Origin: Streptococcus sp. CF8_St5-11
GTDB taxonomy: Bacteria; Bacillota; Bacilli; Lactobacillales; Streptococcaceae
DNA: 64,000 bases
Direction of reading: 5' to 3'
Assembly (NCBI RefSeq): GCF_024295625.1
Contig: NZ_JANCOJ010000006.1
Location: 1-64,000, forward strand
Shown here: piece after piece, positions 19,661 to 27,843 of the stretch
How the letters are laid out: the number at the start of each line of letters is the position of its first letter
Numbering within the stretch: the stretch's first letter is position 1
Translations under genes and position numbers: made by a program
Notes under the pieces: generated by a model
What the model was told of the DNA's origin: nothing
Databases searched by the model: none
What the model saw: the letters and a program-made list of their open reading frames with translations, nothing else

Positions 19661-19713
19661 TAAAGACCAGCAGAAAGTGGCCTTTAGCTCAACTTTTTCA
19701 GTCACCAACTTCT

Positions 19714-19938
19714 TTAATTATCGTGGCTCTCTTCTTTCTTTTTGGGATCATCGTAGAGAGTGGGTGCTAGCACCTTCATTAAAGTCGCCGTCCCAAATCG
19801 CAAGACAGCTGCTGCTAGTCCAAAAATAGGGGATAGGTAGCGGAAAAAGAAATCTCCCCTAAGCACATAGGTCATGCCACCCACAATAAAAAAGATCACA
19901 ATTCCCTGAACGATTGCGTAAAACCAAATTTTTTTCAC
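19714..19938 (-). CDS. Small two-helix membrane protein of unknown function
   Basis: The likely product is 74 residues starting at GTG 19938, where AAGGAG lies 6 nt upstream; a longer in-frame ATG at 19998 has no RBS and would put polar residues before the first helix. Two hydrophobic segments (about residues 5-25 and 33-52) are followed by a charged tail (DDPKKKEESHDN). I do not recognise a family. The DnaA-box cluster begins directly upstream, with the first box only 30 bp from the GTG, so this gene's transcription could be affected by DnaA. Confidence 0.65.
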   Translation of the reverse strand: MKKIWFYAIVQGIVIFFIVGGMTYVLRGDFFFRYLSPIFGLAAAVLRFGTATLMKVLAPTLYDDPKKKEESHDN

Positions 19939-19967
19939 ACTATTCTCCTTTTCACAAACCAGCTGAC

Positions 19968-20105
19968 TTATCCACTGTTTTTTATCACTTATCCACAAAA
20001 ATGTGGATAACTTTCACTTTTTGCCCCCTCAAAAGAGGAAGCGTCAGAAGCATCAGGACTTGCTTTCATCCATTTACAAGCAAGTTTCCCACAGCCTGTG
20101 GATAA
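19968..20105. promoter_or_regulatory. Cluster of DnaA boxes
   Basis: Three perfect TTATCCACA boxes (19989-19997 forward; 20002-20010 and 20097-20105 reverse) and one with a single mismatch (TTATCCACT, 19968-19976) occur in 138 bp of intergenic DNA. Two perfect boxes face each other 4 bp apart. No dnaA gene is nearby. The cluster could titrate DnaA, regulate the adjacent small gene, or be a replication-control locus. Confidence 0.7.
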
Positions 20106-20146
20106 CTCTCTTGCTTATTTGTGACTTTCTCGTCACTTTCCTCACA

Positions 20147-20183
20147 AATCAAGGAGCCAGGATTTGATCCTGCCCCCTTTGAT
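20147..20183 (-). terminator. Hairpin after dltD (candidate dlt terminator)
   Basis: An imperfect stem-loop centred on CAGGAT-TTG-ATCCTG, extended outward by further pairs (ATCAAGG/CCTTTGAT), begins just past the dltD stop codon. The U-tract on the minus strand is short, so termination strength is uncertain. Confidence 0.45.
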
Positions 20184-20189
20184 CAAGCA

Positions 20190-21458
20190 TTATTTAAATT
20201 CGTCTGGTGTCCCTTTATATTGGGCCCAGTCTTTGCTGAAGAAGCGATCATTTAGATGGTAAGTTGGTGCTTTTTCAGCCTTTGTGACAAAGGGATTGAC
20301 CGCTTTATCAAAGGCTAGCCAACCATTCCATCCCATATGAATCGTATCTTCCATAAAGTAAGGCTGATCACCATCTTTAGAAAAGTCTGCAATATTGGTG
20401 AATCCTTGACTTTCCAATTGGTAACGAATCTTTTGAACAGCCTGTTCATACTTTTCTTGGCTCAAGCCTGTGTATTTCATCCATTTGGCATTAACTGGAG
20501 GAATGACAAAGATAACATTGGTCCGAGATTTAGCAAACTGGTCTAGAACCAACTGCAAGTCATTGTACTCAGGAGATTGAACATAGGATTCGTTTTTTTG
20601 GAAACCTTTTAGTTTCTTCAACTTCATTTTTAAACGAGTATTGTAAAAATGATTGCTGATTCCAAGGTCGTTGTTATTGGTTTTGACTTTTGCTTCAGCC
20701 GTTGCAATTTCTTCCAATTTCTCATATGAGAATTGATCTGGTAAATCTTGTAGACGTTTTTTGACCTTCTTATCGTAATTCCCGTTTGTACGCGTTGCAA
20801 GATTACTAAACAAAGCATCTTCGCGCTGGACAAGGTGGGAAACAAACTGGTTCAAAGACTGATCAAATCTGGAAATTTTCTTTCCTTGAGAAATTTTTGT
20901 TACAACACTTTGAAAGGCGACATTTGGATACTGTTGTAACAGACGCTTTGCAGCATACTGGGATGCAGCATCCTGTTGGTGATTGGCAATAAAGCTATTC
21001 AACTGATCGCTATTAAAGAATTGTTGAAAGGCAGAGGAATCGTATCCCTTTTTGGTAAACCATTGCGGAGAAACCACATAAACAGCTGTATTGTCCTTGA
21101 GTTCTGGCAAAATCTGTTGCATTCCAAAATACTGGTTCAAAGAAGCCGCACCACGTTCTCCTAAAAAGTAGGGTCTGTAATTGCGGTCATATTTTTCAGC
21201 CAAAACTGCTGGATGCACCACATCAAAACGCAACCATTCACTTGAGCCGAAATAAGGAACAAAGCGATGCTGTGGATCCGAAAGTGCTTCTTGCTTCTTT
21301 GTACGACTCTTGAAGCCTTCTGCATTCAGACTAACCGCAGCTTTTTTCTCTTCAGTATAGTTGTGCTTATGATTGATTGGATAAAAGAATAATAAAGCTG
21401 CTACCATGAGGAGCGCGCAAAATACGGGCCCTAAAATCAGCCATAAACGCTTAAGCAT
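20190..21458 (-). CDS. dltD: DltD, D-alanyl-lipoteichoic acid biosynthesis protein
   Basis: The 422-residue protein has one N-terminal membrane anchor (about residues 4-27) and a large extracytoplasmic SGNH-like domain. The GSSEW motif near residue 70 and the D-x2-H pair in [11 protein letters not shown] near residue 385 are the predicted catalytic residues. DltD works outside the membrane in the last step of transferring D-alanine to teichoic acid. The gene overlaps dltC by 8 bp and ends the dlt operon. Confidence 0.95.
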   Translation of the reverse strand: MLKRLWLILGPVFCALLMVAALLFFYPINHKHNYTEEKKAAVSLNAEGFKSRTKKQEALSDPQHRFVPYFGSSEWLRFDVVHPAVLAEKYDRNYRPYFLGERGAASLNQYFGMQQILPELKDNTAVYVVSPQWFTKKGYDSSAFQQFFNSDQLNSFIANHQQDAASQYAAKRLLQQYPNVAFQSVVTKISQGKKISRFDQSLNQFVSHLVQREDALFSNLATRTNGNYDKKVKKRLQDLPDQFSYEKLEEIATAEAKVKTNNNDLGISNHFYNTRLKMKLKKLKGFQKNESYVQSPEYNDLQLVLDQFAKSRTNVIFVIPPVNAKWMKYTGLSQEKYEQAVQKIRYQLESQGFTNIADFSKDGDQPYFMEDTIHMGWNGWLAFDKAVNPFVTKAEKAPTYHLNDRFFSKDWAQYKGTPDEFK

Positions 21459-21690
21459 TCTGAAGCTCCGTTACACCTTCTACGATCTTGTTGGCAGTGT
21501 TCCAATCATCGCGTCCAAATTCTGATACAGGAACACGGATGCCAAAGCGACTTTCCAATTCCACAATCAATTCGACTGTTCCCATACTATCAAGAACACC
21601 CGCATCAAAGAGATCCTCATCCATCATGTCTGAGACATCTTCCATAAACAATTCGTCAATAATTTCAATTACTTGTGATTTTACATCCAT
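21451..21690 (-). CDS. dltC: D-alanine carrier protein
   Basis: The 79-residue acyl-carrier-like protein contains LDSMGTVEL, with Ser35 as the predicted 4'-phosphopantetheine attachment site. DltA loads it with D-alanine, and DltB then uses it as donor. An ATG with AAGGAG upstream follows dltB by 14 bp, and the gene overlaps dltD. Confidence 0.97.
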   Translation of the reverse strand: MDVKSQVIEIIDELFMEDVSDMMDEDLFDAGVLDSMGTVELIVELESRFGIRVPVSEFGRDDWNTANKIVEGVTELQNA

Positions 21691-21704
21691 TTTTTATTCT
21701 CCTT

Positions 21705-22958
21705 TTATTTCACTTTTGGGAACCATTGCTGATCCAAGAATCCTGAGAAGATCAGGAAGGACAGCATCACTGTATTAAAGGTGATAAAGATCCCCAAAGC
21801 CTTGGTCCAACGATTGTCCGGTATCGGATCCAATCCTTTTGCTTTTCTTTCTTTATTGATGGTCTTTTTCTTGCGAATCCAAGCATCATTGATAACCATT
21901 CCAAGCCCATGGAAGAGCCCATAAGCGATATAGTACCAGGTCACTCCATGCCAGAAGCCCATGACCAACATATTAATAATGTAGGCAACATTTGAGGTGG
22001 TAATCCGGCTCTTGAACACTTTATTGCGCATCAGCACCATTACGAGACGCATAAAGACAAAATCACGGAACCAGAAAGATAAACTCATATGCCAGCGATT
22101 CCAGAATTCCTTTAAATCACGTGATTTAAAAGGACGGTCAAAGTTGATGGGACTTTTAATCCCCATCAAATTGGAAGCTGCTAAAGCAAACATGGAATAC
22201 CCTGCAAAGTCAAAGAAAAGGTCAAAGCCATAAACATACATGACTCCCAGCGTTCCGATGTTGAAGAATCCACCTTGAGACAAAGCATAGGTCTGCACAT
22301 GACCTAACAATAAGTGGCCAAAAATATGAGCTAGGATAAATTTATAAAGGAAGCCATACATAATGTACTTAACAGCTTGCTCCAACATATCCAATAATTC
22401 TTCGCGCTCAGGAATGGCTTTATAATCCTCATTAAAACGCTTGAAACGATCAATCGGCCCACTTGAGAAGGTCGGCATAAAGAGCATAAAACGTAAGAAT
22501 TCCCAAAGTGTGAATTCTTTCAAGACACCATCTCGCATTTCGATGATCATTCCGACAGCCCGGAAGGTCAAATAAGAAATCCCTAAAAATCCAAACAAGG
22601 ATTGGTGTCCATTCTTGATCGCTGGCTCTACCTTAACAAAGATCAAGGGCAAGACAGACAAGAAGGAATGAAGATAGAAAATCCACTTATTGTCCGCTTT
22701 CTGACGATAAAATTTGTAGGAATACACAATCAAGATTTGCCAGACTACGTAAAAGAGTAAGGCATAAATTTGCTTGAGATTCGAACCTGTCAGCATCAAA
22801 ATGATAAAGATCAGACTCACAAGTCCTTCATATACCGGAAACCGCTTTTTGAAAAAGAGACCCACAAAGATCGGCAAAAAAGCTAGAATGAGGTAGATAA
22901 AATAGATCGGTGTTCCATAGTGTTCTAAATGAGGGAGCTGTTTCAAAAACTCGATCAT
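21705..22958 (-). CDS. dltB: DltB, MBOAT-family D-alanyl transfer membrane protein
   Basis: The 417-residue polytopic MBOAT protein moves D-alanine from DltC to the outer membrane face. The family motif with the active-site His is visible as [19 protein letters not shown] (about residues 330-350), and the upstream [15 protein letters not shown] stretch (about 287-301) is also conserved. Its ATG overlaps the dltA stop region by 4 bp. A 20-bp perfect palindrome with a CACGTG core lies within the gene at 22111-22130. Confidence 0.96.
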   Translation of the reverse strand: MIEFLKQLPHLEHYGTPIYFIYLILAFLPIFVGLFFKKRFPVYEGLVSLIFIILMLTGSNLKQIYALLFYVVWQILIVYSYKFYRQKADNKWIFYLHSFLSVLPLIFVKVEPAIKNGHQSLFGFLGISYLTFRAVGMIIEMRDGVLKEFTLWEFLRFMLFMPTFSSGPIDRFKRFNEDYKAIPEREELLDMLEQAVKYIMYGFLYKFILAHIFGHLLLGHVQTYALSQGGFFNIGTLGVMYVYGFDLFFDFAGYSMFALAASNLMGIKSPINFDRPFKSRDLKEFWNRWHMSLSFWFRDFVFMRLVMVLMRNKVFKSRITTSNVAYIINMLVMGFWHGVTWYYIAYGLFHGLGMVINDAWIRKKKTINKERKAKGLDPIPDNRWTKALGIFITFNTVMLSFLIFSGFLDQQWFPKVK

Positions 22959-24505
22959 CGGTTGTTAACCTCGCTAATCAACCCTTTGATGTCGATTTTC
23001 CCGTTTGGTGTTAATGGCAGGCTGTCACGGTAAAGGAATTTTGAAGGCATCATATAAGACATCATGATGTTTTCTAAATCTTCCTTAATGGCTTTCGTGA
23101 TATCAATTTCGCGCTCAAATTGTTCTTTGACGCCCTCTTTTAAGATGACATAGGCCAAGAGATTTTGCACCTTGTGATCTTTATTATAACGCGGTACTGC
23201 GACTGCTGAGTCAATATACTTCGATTTATTCAAGTTTTGAGAGACATCCTCTAGCTCGATACGATAACCGTTAAACTTGATTTGGAAGTCCATTCGACCA
23301 CCATAGAGAAGGAGTCCTTCATCCGTCATGGTTCCGACATCTCCCGTATGGTAGGCTGGCAGACCTTCAAATTCGAAGAAGGCTTCTGCTGTTTTCTCTG
23401 GATTATTCATATAACCTTTTGAAACGGCTGGTCCAGACACGATGATTTCCCCTTGCTCACCATTTGGCAATTTGTTGCCTGCCTCATCAATGATGAAGGT
23501 TGGAGAATCTTCTTTGGTATAACCAATTGGCAGACGTTTCAAAGTAGCTAACATCTCATCTGTTACGGCTACAGCCGAAAGAGCTACAGTTGCTTCTGTT
23601 GGGCCGTAGGCATTGATGATGCGTGCATTTGGGAAACGCTCGCGCAATTTCTGAGCAGTCTTGACTGTCAACTCTTCCCCATCAAAGTAGAAATGGGTGA
23701 TCCCTGGCATTTTTTCAGCATTGAAATCTTCAGACAACATGGCCATATCTGCAAAAGATGGTGTTGAAGTCCAGATAGCAATCGGAAGAGAAAAGATGGT
23801 CGCAAAGAGTTGTTTGAAGTCTTGAGTAATGGCTGATGGAAGAGCAAAAAGCGTTCCTCCAAGAGCCAAGGTCGGTGCCCAGTACATGACAGACAAGTCA
23901 AAGGAATAGGGCGGTTGCGCCAACATTTGCGGACGCTCTGGCGTTGCAAATTCCTTGTCCGTAATCATCCAGTTGGTAAAGCTGAGCAAGTTATCGTGCG
24001 AAATTTGCACCCCTTTTGGTTTCCCAGTTGTCCCTGAGGTAAAGATGATGTAGTAGTTATCATCCCCTTTGACCGGATGTTTCAAGTCATAGGCATGCTG
24101 AGCCGCATAAGCTTCACGCACTTGCTCCAAGGACATGATTGGAGCAGCTGGGTTTTCCAATGGAAATTCATTGATGGCAATAATCAAGCTTGGCTCTGCT
24201 ACTTCAACAATGGCAGACACGCGCTCCAAGGCAGAGTGGCTATCAATTGGGATATAGGCATGGCCAGATTTTGTCAAGGCCACAAAGGTTGCTAACATTT
24301 CATATTCTTGTCCACCAAAGACAACAACAGGTGACTTTTCAGGAAGTCCCATTTGATCAATGTGGGCAGCCAAGCTATCTGAATCAGCCTTCAATTGGCC
24401 ATAGGTATGCTCCTCACCAAGGACATTGTAGACCGGATAGTCTGGTTGTAGTTGCGCATAACGTTCAATTGTCTCGATCATATCGTGAATAGGTTGGTTT
24501 GACAC
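22955..24505 (-). CDS. dltA: D-alanine--DltC ligase
   Basis: The 516-residue adenylate-forming enzyme activates D-alanine with ATP and loads DltC. The AMP-binding P-loop [17 protein letters not shown] (about residue 150) and GELTV/YGPTE ([13 protein letters not shown], near residue 300) motifs are present, and the catalytic Lys lies in the C-terminal NGKID. A GTG start at 24505 has GGAG about 10 nt upstream and gives the usual N-terminus. It follows dltX by 18 bp. Confidence 0.96.
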   Translation of the reverse strand: MSNQPIHDMIETIERYAQLQPDYPVYNVLGEEHTYGQLKADSDSLAAHIDQMGLPEKSPVVVFGGQEYEMLATFVALTKSGHAYIPIDSHSALERVSAIVEVAEPSLIIAINEFPLENPAAPIMSLEQVREAYAAQHAYDLKHPVKGDDNYYIIFTSGTTGKPKGVQISHDNLLSFTNWMITDKEFATPERPQMLAQPPYSFDLSVMYWAPTLALGGTLFALPSAITQDFKQLFATIFSLPIAIWTSTPSFADMAMLSEDFNAEKMPGITHFYFDGEELTVKTAQKLRERFPNARIINAYGPTEATVALSAVAVTDEMLATLKRLPIGYTKEDSPTFIIDEAGNKLPNGEQGEIIVSGPAVSKGYMNNPEKTAEAFFEFEGLPAYHTGDVGTMTDEGLLLYGGRMDFQIKFNGYRIELEDVSQNLNKSKYIDSAVAVPRYNKDHKVQNLLAYVILKEGVKEQFEREIDITKAIKEDLENIMMSYMMPSKFLYRDSLPLTPNGKIDIKGLISEVNNR

Positions 24506-24523
24506 GGGTAGGAGTCTCCTTTT

Positions 24524-24652
24524 CTAAAATTCGTTGTAGATAAAGCCACCCTGACCTTGACCAAGGTAACTAAAGAAATAAAGTAGGGCTAGGAAAATGG
24601 CAAAATACAAGACCGTCTGCCCGATAAATTTATAAAGTGTTTGATGTTTCAT
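24524..24652 (-). CDS. dltX: DltX small membrane protein
   Basis: A 42-residue frame directly upstream of dltA, too short for most gene lists. It has one hydrophobic helix (about residues 12-30) and ends in GGFIYNEF, matching the conserved aromatic C-terminus of DltX. DltX proteins associate with the Dlt machinery in the membrane; recent work on the family suggests the C-terminus takes part in relaying D-alanine from DltB, but this is knowledge of the family, not seen here. A promoter lies about 35-65 bp upstream, so dltX is first in the operon. The RBS is weak (GAAGAG). Confidence 0.9.
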   Translation of the reverse strand: MKHQTLYKFIGQTVLYFAIFLALLYFFSYLGQGQGGFIYNEF

Positions 24653-24685
24653 AAGCTTCACTCTTCATTTTGATTATTACTCTCT

Positions 24686-24715
24686 ATTTTACCATTTTTT
24701 ATACCAAGTAAGCAA
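24686..24715 (-). promoter_or_regulatory. dlt operon promoter
   Basis: TTGCTT (24710-24715) and an extended -10, TG-G-TAAAAT (24686-24694), are 18 bp apart on the minus strand. A cre-like sequence (GGAAAACGTTATCA, 24740-24753) lies 25 bp upstream, so carbon-source control is possible. Confidence 0.6.
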
Positions 24716-24821
24716 TTTTAAACATAGTGAGAATCCCCTGGAAAACGTTATCATTTCAGACATTTATCCCTTCTAACCAAAGAAATTTTCTTTAATCAGT
24801 TTTTCTGATTGAAATCCTGTT

Positions 24822-26081
24822 TTATTTTACATTCCCCCGATGAATTAACTCCAGACACTTGTCCAGATCCACATCTCTTTCAAAATGGTCAGGACTCCAA
24901 GGAATCTCTATATCCGGTTCAACACCTTGATCCGTCATTCCTTTGCCTTGATCCAGGCTTAGACAGCGAGAAGTAGGAAACATCAATCGATAATCACCAT
25001 AATCAACGGTACAACAATTGGAATAGTCTAAAATTCCGAGAGTTGGTCTACCTACCACCGTTACCTTCTTAAATTGCTTCATCATCTGGACAAAATTATC
25101 TCCAGAAGAAGCGCAGTAGATGTCTGATAAGACAAAGATCCGTTCGGGATAGTGGCCTCCTCTAACCTCTGGGAAGAATTCCTCGCTTTCTTGCTGATAC
25201 GGTACATAGCCTTTCCCCCGATGGCGGAGCAAATCCCCTTTCATCTCTTCAAGCAGCTTAACTGTTTCAGGACTAATTTCTTTCTGTTGCATCCAGTCCT
25301 CAAAGTCTTTCAAGCGCAGGTCAACATTGCGCTCTGTGTAGAGAATTTCCATGCCATCATCATCCCAGTCAAGCGAATCATAGCCCTGATCCTTCTCTAA
25401 GCCTAGATGTAATAGAGGGAAATATAAAGAATCCGTCCCTCCACTGTTGCGTCGGACATCAATGATAAGAAACTTGACTTCCGTCATCGTCGGTAAACAC
25501 TCTTGGTATAAACGACCCAAAGATCCTTCATCCATAAAGTTATCCAGACGAAGATAAAGAATCCCATCGTCTAATCGTTTCCAAAAAATCTGATCCTGGA
25601 TCGGTTCTCGATTGGGTACTACTTTAATGGTCTTTTCTATCCCTTCTCGAAGCAGGGTGACACTCGTTGACTGAGAGACCAAATCTGCCCATTCTCTATA
25701 ATGTCTTTCTGGGGTCTTGCTGATAAAATAGGCTTTATGAAGAGAAGCTATCTGATCCAAGTCACTTCCATCCAGAGCTAGGATCTGATCTCCTACTTGA
25801 AGACCCGTATCTTCATTAGCTTCCTCAACATACAGTTTCTGTCCATTTATTCTCAAAAGGAACCCTTTTTGACTGGCCTTTTTATCTCGAAAGGAAACAT
25901 GCCCGATCACCCCAAAACTAGCTAGGTAAGCCTTAACTTGATAGAGAAAGGCATCATCCGACATATCATCTGTCATTTTTTCTCGAAAGCGATCGGGGTC
26001 GCATCCTTTTCGATCCTTGATGGTAGATGAATCATGGCTCATAATCGAGATGATATCTTCAAAAATAGCAGTCTTTTTCAT
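24822..26081 (-). CDS. S41-family peptidase with PDZ-like domain
   Basis: The product is about 419 residues from ATG 26081 (AAGGA 6-7 nt upstream; an in-frame TTG at 26096 lacks an RBS). A helical N-terminal part is followed by a PDZ-like segment (about residues 85-145, LQVGDQILALDGSD). The S41 core has ILYLRLDNFMDEG, LIIDVRRNSGG and the nucleophile region YCASSGDN, with Ser325 or Ser326 as likely nucleophile. No signal peptide or membrane helix is visible, so it appears to be cytosolic, unlike CtpA-type proteases. Substrates are unknown. A perfect CiaR-type repeat precedes its promoter. Confidence 0.85.
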   Translation of the reverse strand: MKKTAIFEDIISIMSHDSSTIKDRKGCDPDRFREKMTDDMSDDAFLYQVKAYLASFGVIGHVSFRDKKASQKGFLLRINGQKLYVEEANEDTGLQVGDQILALDGSDLDQIASLHKAYFISKTPERHYREWADLVSQSTSVTLLREGIEKTIKVVPNREPIQDQIFWKRLDDGILYLRLDNFMDEGSLGRLYQECLPTMTEVKFLIIDVRRNSGGTDSLYFPLLHLGLEKDQGYDSLDWDDDGMEILYTERNVDLRLKDFEDWMQQKEISPETVKLLEEMKGDLLRHRGKGYVPYQQESEEFFPEVRGGHYPERIFVLSDIYCASSGDNFVQMMKQFKKVTVVGRPTLGILDYSNCCTVDYGDYRLMFPTSRCLSLDQGKGMTDQGVEPDIEIPWSPDHFERDVDLDKCLELIHRGNVK

Positions 26082-26108
26082 AAAGGATTCCTTCAATTTT
26101 TTAGAAAT

Positions 26109-26140
26109 AGTATACCACTTTTTCTTAAAAAGTTCTTAAA
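26109..26140 (-). promoter_or_regulatory. CiaR-type direct repeat and promoter of the S41 peptidase gene
   Basis: On the minus strand TTTAAG-N5-TTTAAG (26124-26140) is followed after 9 bp by TATACT (26109-26114) with a TG extension. This arrangement, repeat in place of a -35 box and just upstream of the -10, is that of promoters activated by the response regulator CiaR in pneumococcus. Confidence 0.65.
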
Positions 26141-26142
26141 AT

Positions 26143-26170
26143 CCTAAAAAACTATCCTAAAGTAGGATAG
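26143..26170 (-). terminator. Terminator after the DUF4956 gene
   Basis: Perfect 8-bp stem (26152-26159 with 26163-26170; CTATCCTA), 3-nt loop, six U on the minus strand. It separates the VTC-DUF4956 transcript from the S41 gene, which has its own promoter. Confidence 0.85.
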
Positions 26171-26173
26171 TAG

Positions 26174-26857
26174 TTATAAATTCTTTCTTTTCTTGGCTTT
26201 CTTTGTCAGAGCGACATCACAATTTTCAATCTTGCTAATCAATAGATTGGCAAGGGCAAAATCATCGATGTTCGATTCCATATTTACCTCATAGTTCAAG
26301 GTCAGTTGTTCTCCAGCTTGGGCCGTTGTGACAGAAATAAAGTCAATTTCTGAACAACTTTGATCCAACAACTGGCTGATTTGTTCTGCAACAGAATCTT
26401 GTTTTGAGACAGTTATGGTCAAATGACGGCGCCGTTGATGGTCTGCCTTACTCTGTTTGTTCTCTAATACCAGCCACACTCCTAGTAAAGAAAGGGTTGA
26501 TAAAATGGCCAATAAAAGATAGCCCGAACCTGCCGCTAGTCCTATAATCATGGCAAGAAAAATCGCAATCAACTCTCTAGAACCACTCGTAGCTGACCGG
26601 AAACGGATCAAACTAAAGGTCCCTGCCACTGCAATCGAGGTTCCCAAACTTCCATTGACCAAAAAGATCACTAAGGTCATCATACAAGGAAGCAAGGTCA
26701 AACTAATGACAAACTCTCGAGTGTAAAGTGTCCGGTATTTATAGGTCCAAGATAGGGCCAGCCCTAGAAAGAGGCTGACCAAAAGGGCCAGCAGTAAGCG
26801 CAAGGGATCCACTGTTGCTGTAGCATTATTAAAAATAGAATCAAATAGATTAGACAT
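26174..26857 (-). CDS. DUF4956-family membrane protein
   Basis: About 227 residues from ATG 26857 (a GTG at 26866 is an alternative). Four to five transmembrane segments fill residues 15-135. The conserved SIAVAGTFSLIRFRSA segment between helices is the family signature. A soluble C-terminal domain (about 145-220) may be ACT-like. The ATG lies inside the end of the VTC-domain gene (8-bp overlap), so translation is coupled. DUF4956 proteins are repeatedly found beside VTC-domain proteins and extracellular carbohydrate-binding or CotH-like proteins in bacteria; no function has been demonstrated that I know of. Confidence 0.85.
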   Translation of the reverse strand: MSNLFDSIFNNATATVDPLRLLLALLVSLFLGLALSWTYKYRTLYTREFVISLTLLPCMMTLVIFLVNGSLGTSIAVAGTFSLIRFRSATSGSRELIAIFLAMIIGLAAGSGYLLLAILSTLSLLGVWLVLENKQSKADHQRRRHLTITVSKQDSVAEQISQLLDQSCSEIDFISVTTAQAGEQLTLNYEVNMESNIDDFALANLLISKIENCDVALTKKAKKRKNL

Positions 26858-27629
26858 AGGCAGCACCTACCGTTTCTTGAACTGGTCTTGGGGCATAATC
26901 CAAGCCTTGTGATTTATGATAAGCACAGCTATATTTTGAAAATTTCTGTTTCACCAAACCATACTTCTCTAAAATATCCTTTAACCATTGAGGTTCTTGC
27001 CCAGGAGCCTTAATTTCCATGATCACGAAGTCATCCTCTAGTAGAGGTTCTCCTTTCTTCCCATCAAAAAGGCTAACAGCCTGGTCTCGAAAGACTAAGT
27101 TTTGATCGATTGTCACGCGAATCTTCTGATAAGGATAACCCTGAATGGATTTCTTTTCTTTGAGAGACAGACGATCATAGTAAATGAACATCCGTGGTTC
27201 CAATCGATGACCATAACGTTTGCGCAATCTCTGAATCTCTTGCACTAAGTCTGGATCTTGTATCTGATGATCTACTTTCCCATCTGTCATCAAGTTGATA
27301 ATGGCTTGCGAAGTGGCGACTAGACGGAATTTATGGCCAATTCCTTCTTCATCTTTTGACTTCACCTCTAGAAATACTGGACTGTCTGCTTGAGGTTTTT
27401 CTATATATGTCCGCATCCGAATTTTTTCACGGCGGTGTTGTTTGGCAAGAGCATCTTGAATGACATCAAAATTTTCCGTATCAAAATAAATGTTTGAAAT
27501 GGTTGAAGTTGGGTAATCATCTTCTACGACGTATTCTTTTAAGTCTTTGATCAAGTCCTTCACGTCATCTTTTGCGACGATATATTTTGTTTCGATTCGT
27601 TTGAAACTTATCTCAATTGTTTTTTTCAT
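26850..27629 (-). CDS. VTC-domain protein (polyphosphate polymerase-like)
   Basis: The 259-residue soluble protein has the triphosphate-tunnel fold signature of the VTC domain. Visible elements are KRIETKYIV at residues 10-18, a basic strand EKIRMRTY near residue 70, an acidic-basic pair in VFLEVKSKDEEG (about 85-96), a YYDRLSL strand, and the terminal VIMEIKAPG (about 203-211) followed by KYSCAYHK. In yeast, Vtc4 uses this fold to make polyphosphate from ATP. Whether the bacterial protein does so is inference. It is coupled to the DUF4956 membrane protein and divergent from a beta-helix lipoprotein, so a membrane-associated polymer or signalling role is plausible. Confidence 0.87.
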   Translation of the reverse strand: MKKTIEISFKRIETKYIVAKDDVKDLIKDLKEYVVEDDYPTSTISNIYFDTENFDVIQDALAKQHRREKIRMRTYIEKPQADSPVFLEVKSKDEEGIGHKFRLVATSQAIINLMTDGKVDHQIQDPDLVQEIQRLRKRYGHRLEPRMFIYYDRLSLKEKKSIQGYPYQKIRVTIDQNLVFRDQAVSLFDGKKGEPLLEDDFVIMEIKAPGQEPQWLKDILEKYGLVKQKFSKYSCAYHKSQGLDYAPRPVQETVGAAYV

Positions 27630-27671
27630 GTTTCTTCTCCTTTAAGGGGGATCTATTGTTTCTAACCTTCA

Positions 27672-27692
27672 GTAAGTATGAATACGACTTAC
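27672..27692. repeat. Inverted repeat in the VTC leader
   Basis: GTAAGT (27672-27677) and ACTTAC (27687-27692) are separated by 9 bp, about 45 bp upstream of the VTC start codon. It may be an operator or a leader hairpin. Confidence 0.4.
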
Positions 27693-27734
27693 GTGCTTTC
27701 TAGTTTAATAGGACTTTCTTAACTGGTCATTAAG

Positions 27735-27814
27735 CCAAACTTAAAGAAAACTAAAGTTAAGGTTCCTTTCAGAAAAACTTTAGGAAACTTTCAGCTAGCA
27801 ACTTTAGACTAGGA
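27735..27814. promoter_or_regulatory. Divergent VTC / beta-helix lipoprotein control region
   Basis: Near-identical 10-mers AAACTTTAGG, AAACTTTCAG and CAACTTTAGA follow one another on the plus strand, and CTTTAG-N5-TTTAAG-N5-CTTAAT appears on the minus strand with an 11-bp period. Phased direct repeats like these are typical of OmpR-family response regulator sites; the central TTTAAG fits CiaR. Clear -35/-10 boxes are lacking in either direction. Confidence 0.4.
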
Positions 27815-27843
27815 GCATATCAATTGAACGAGAGGAAAAGCTC

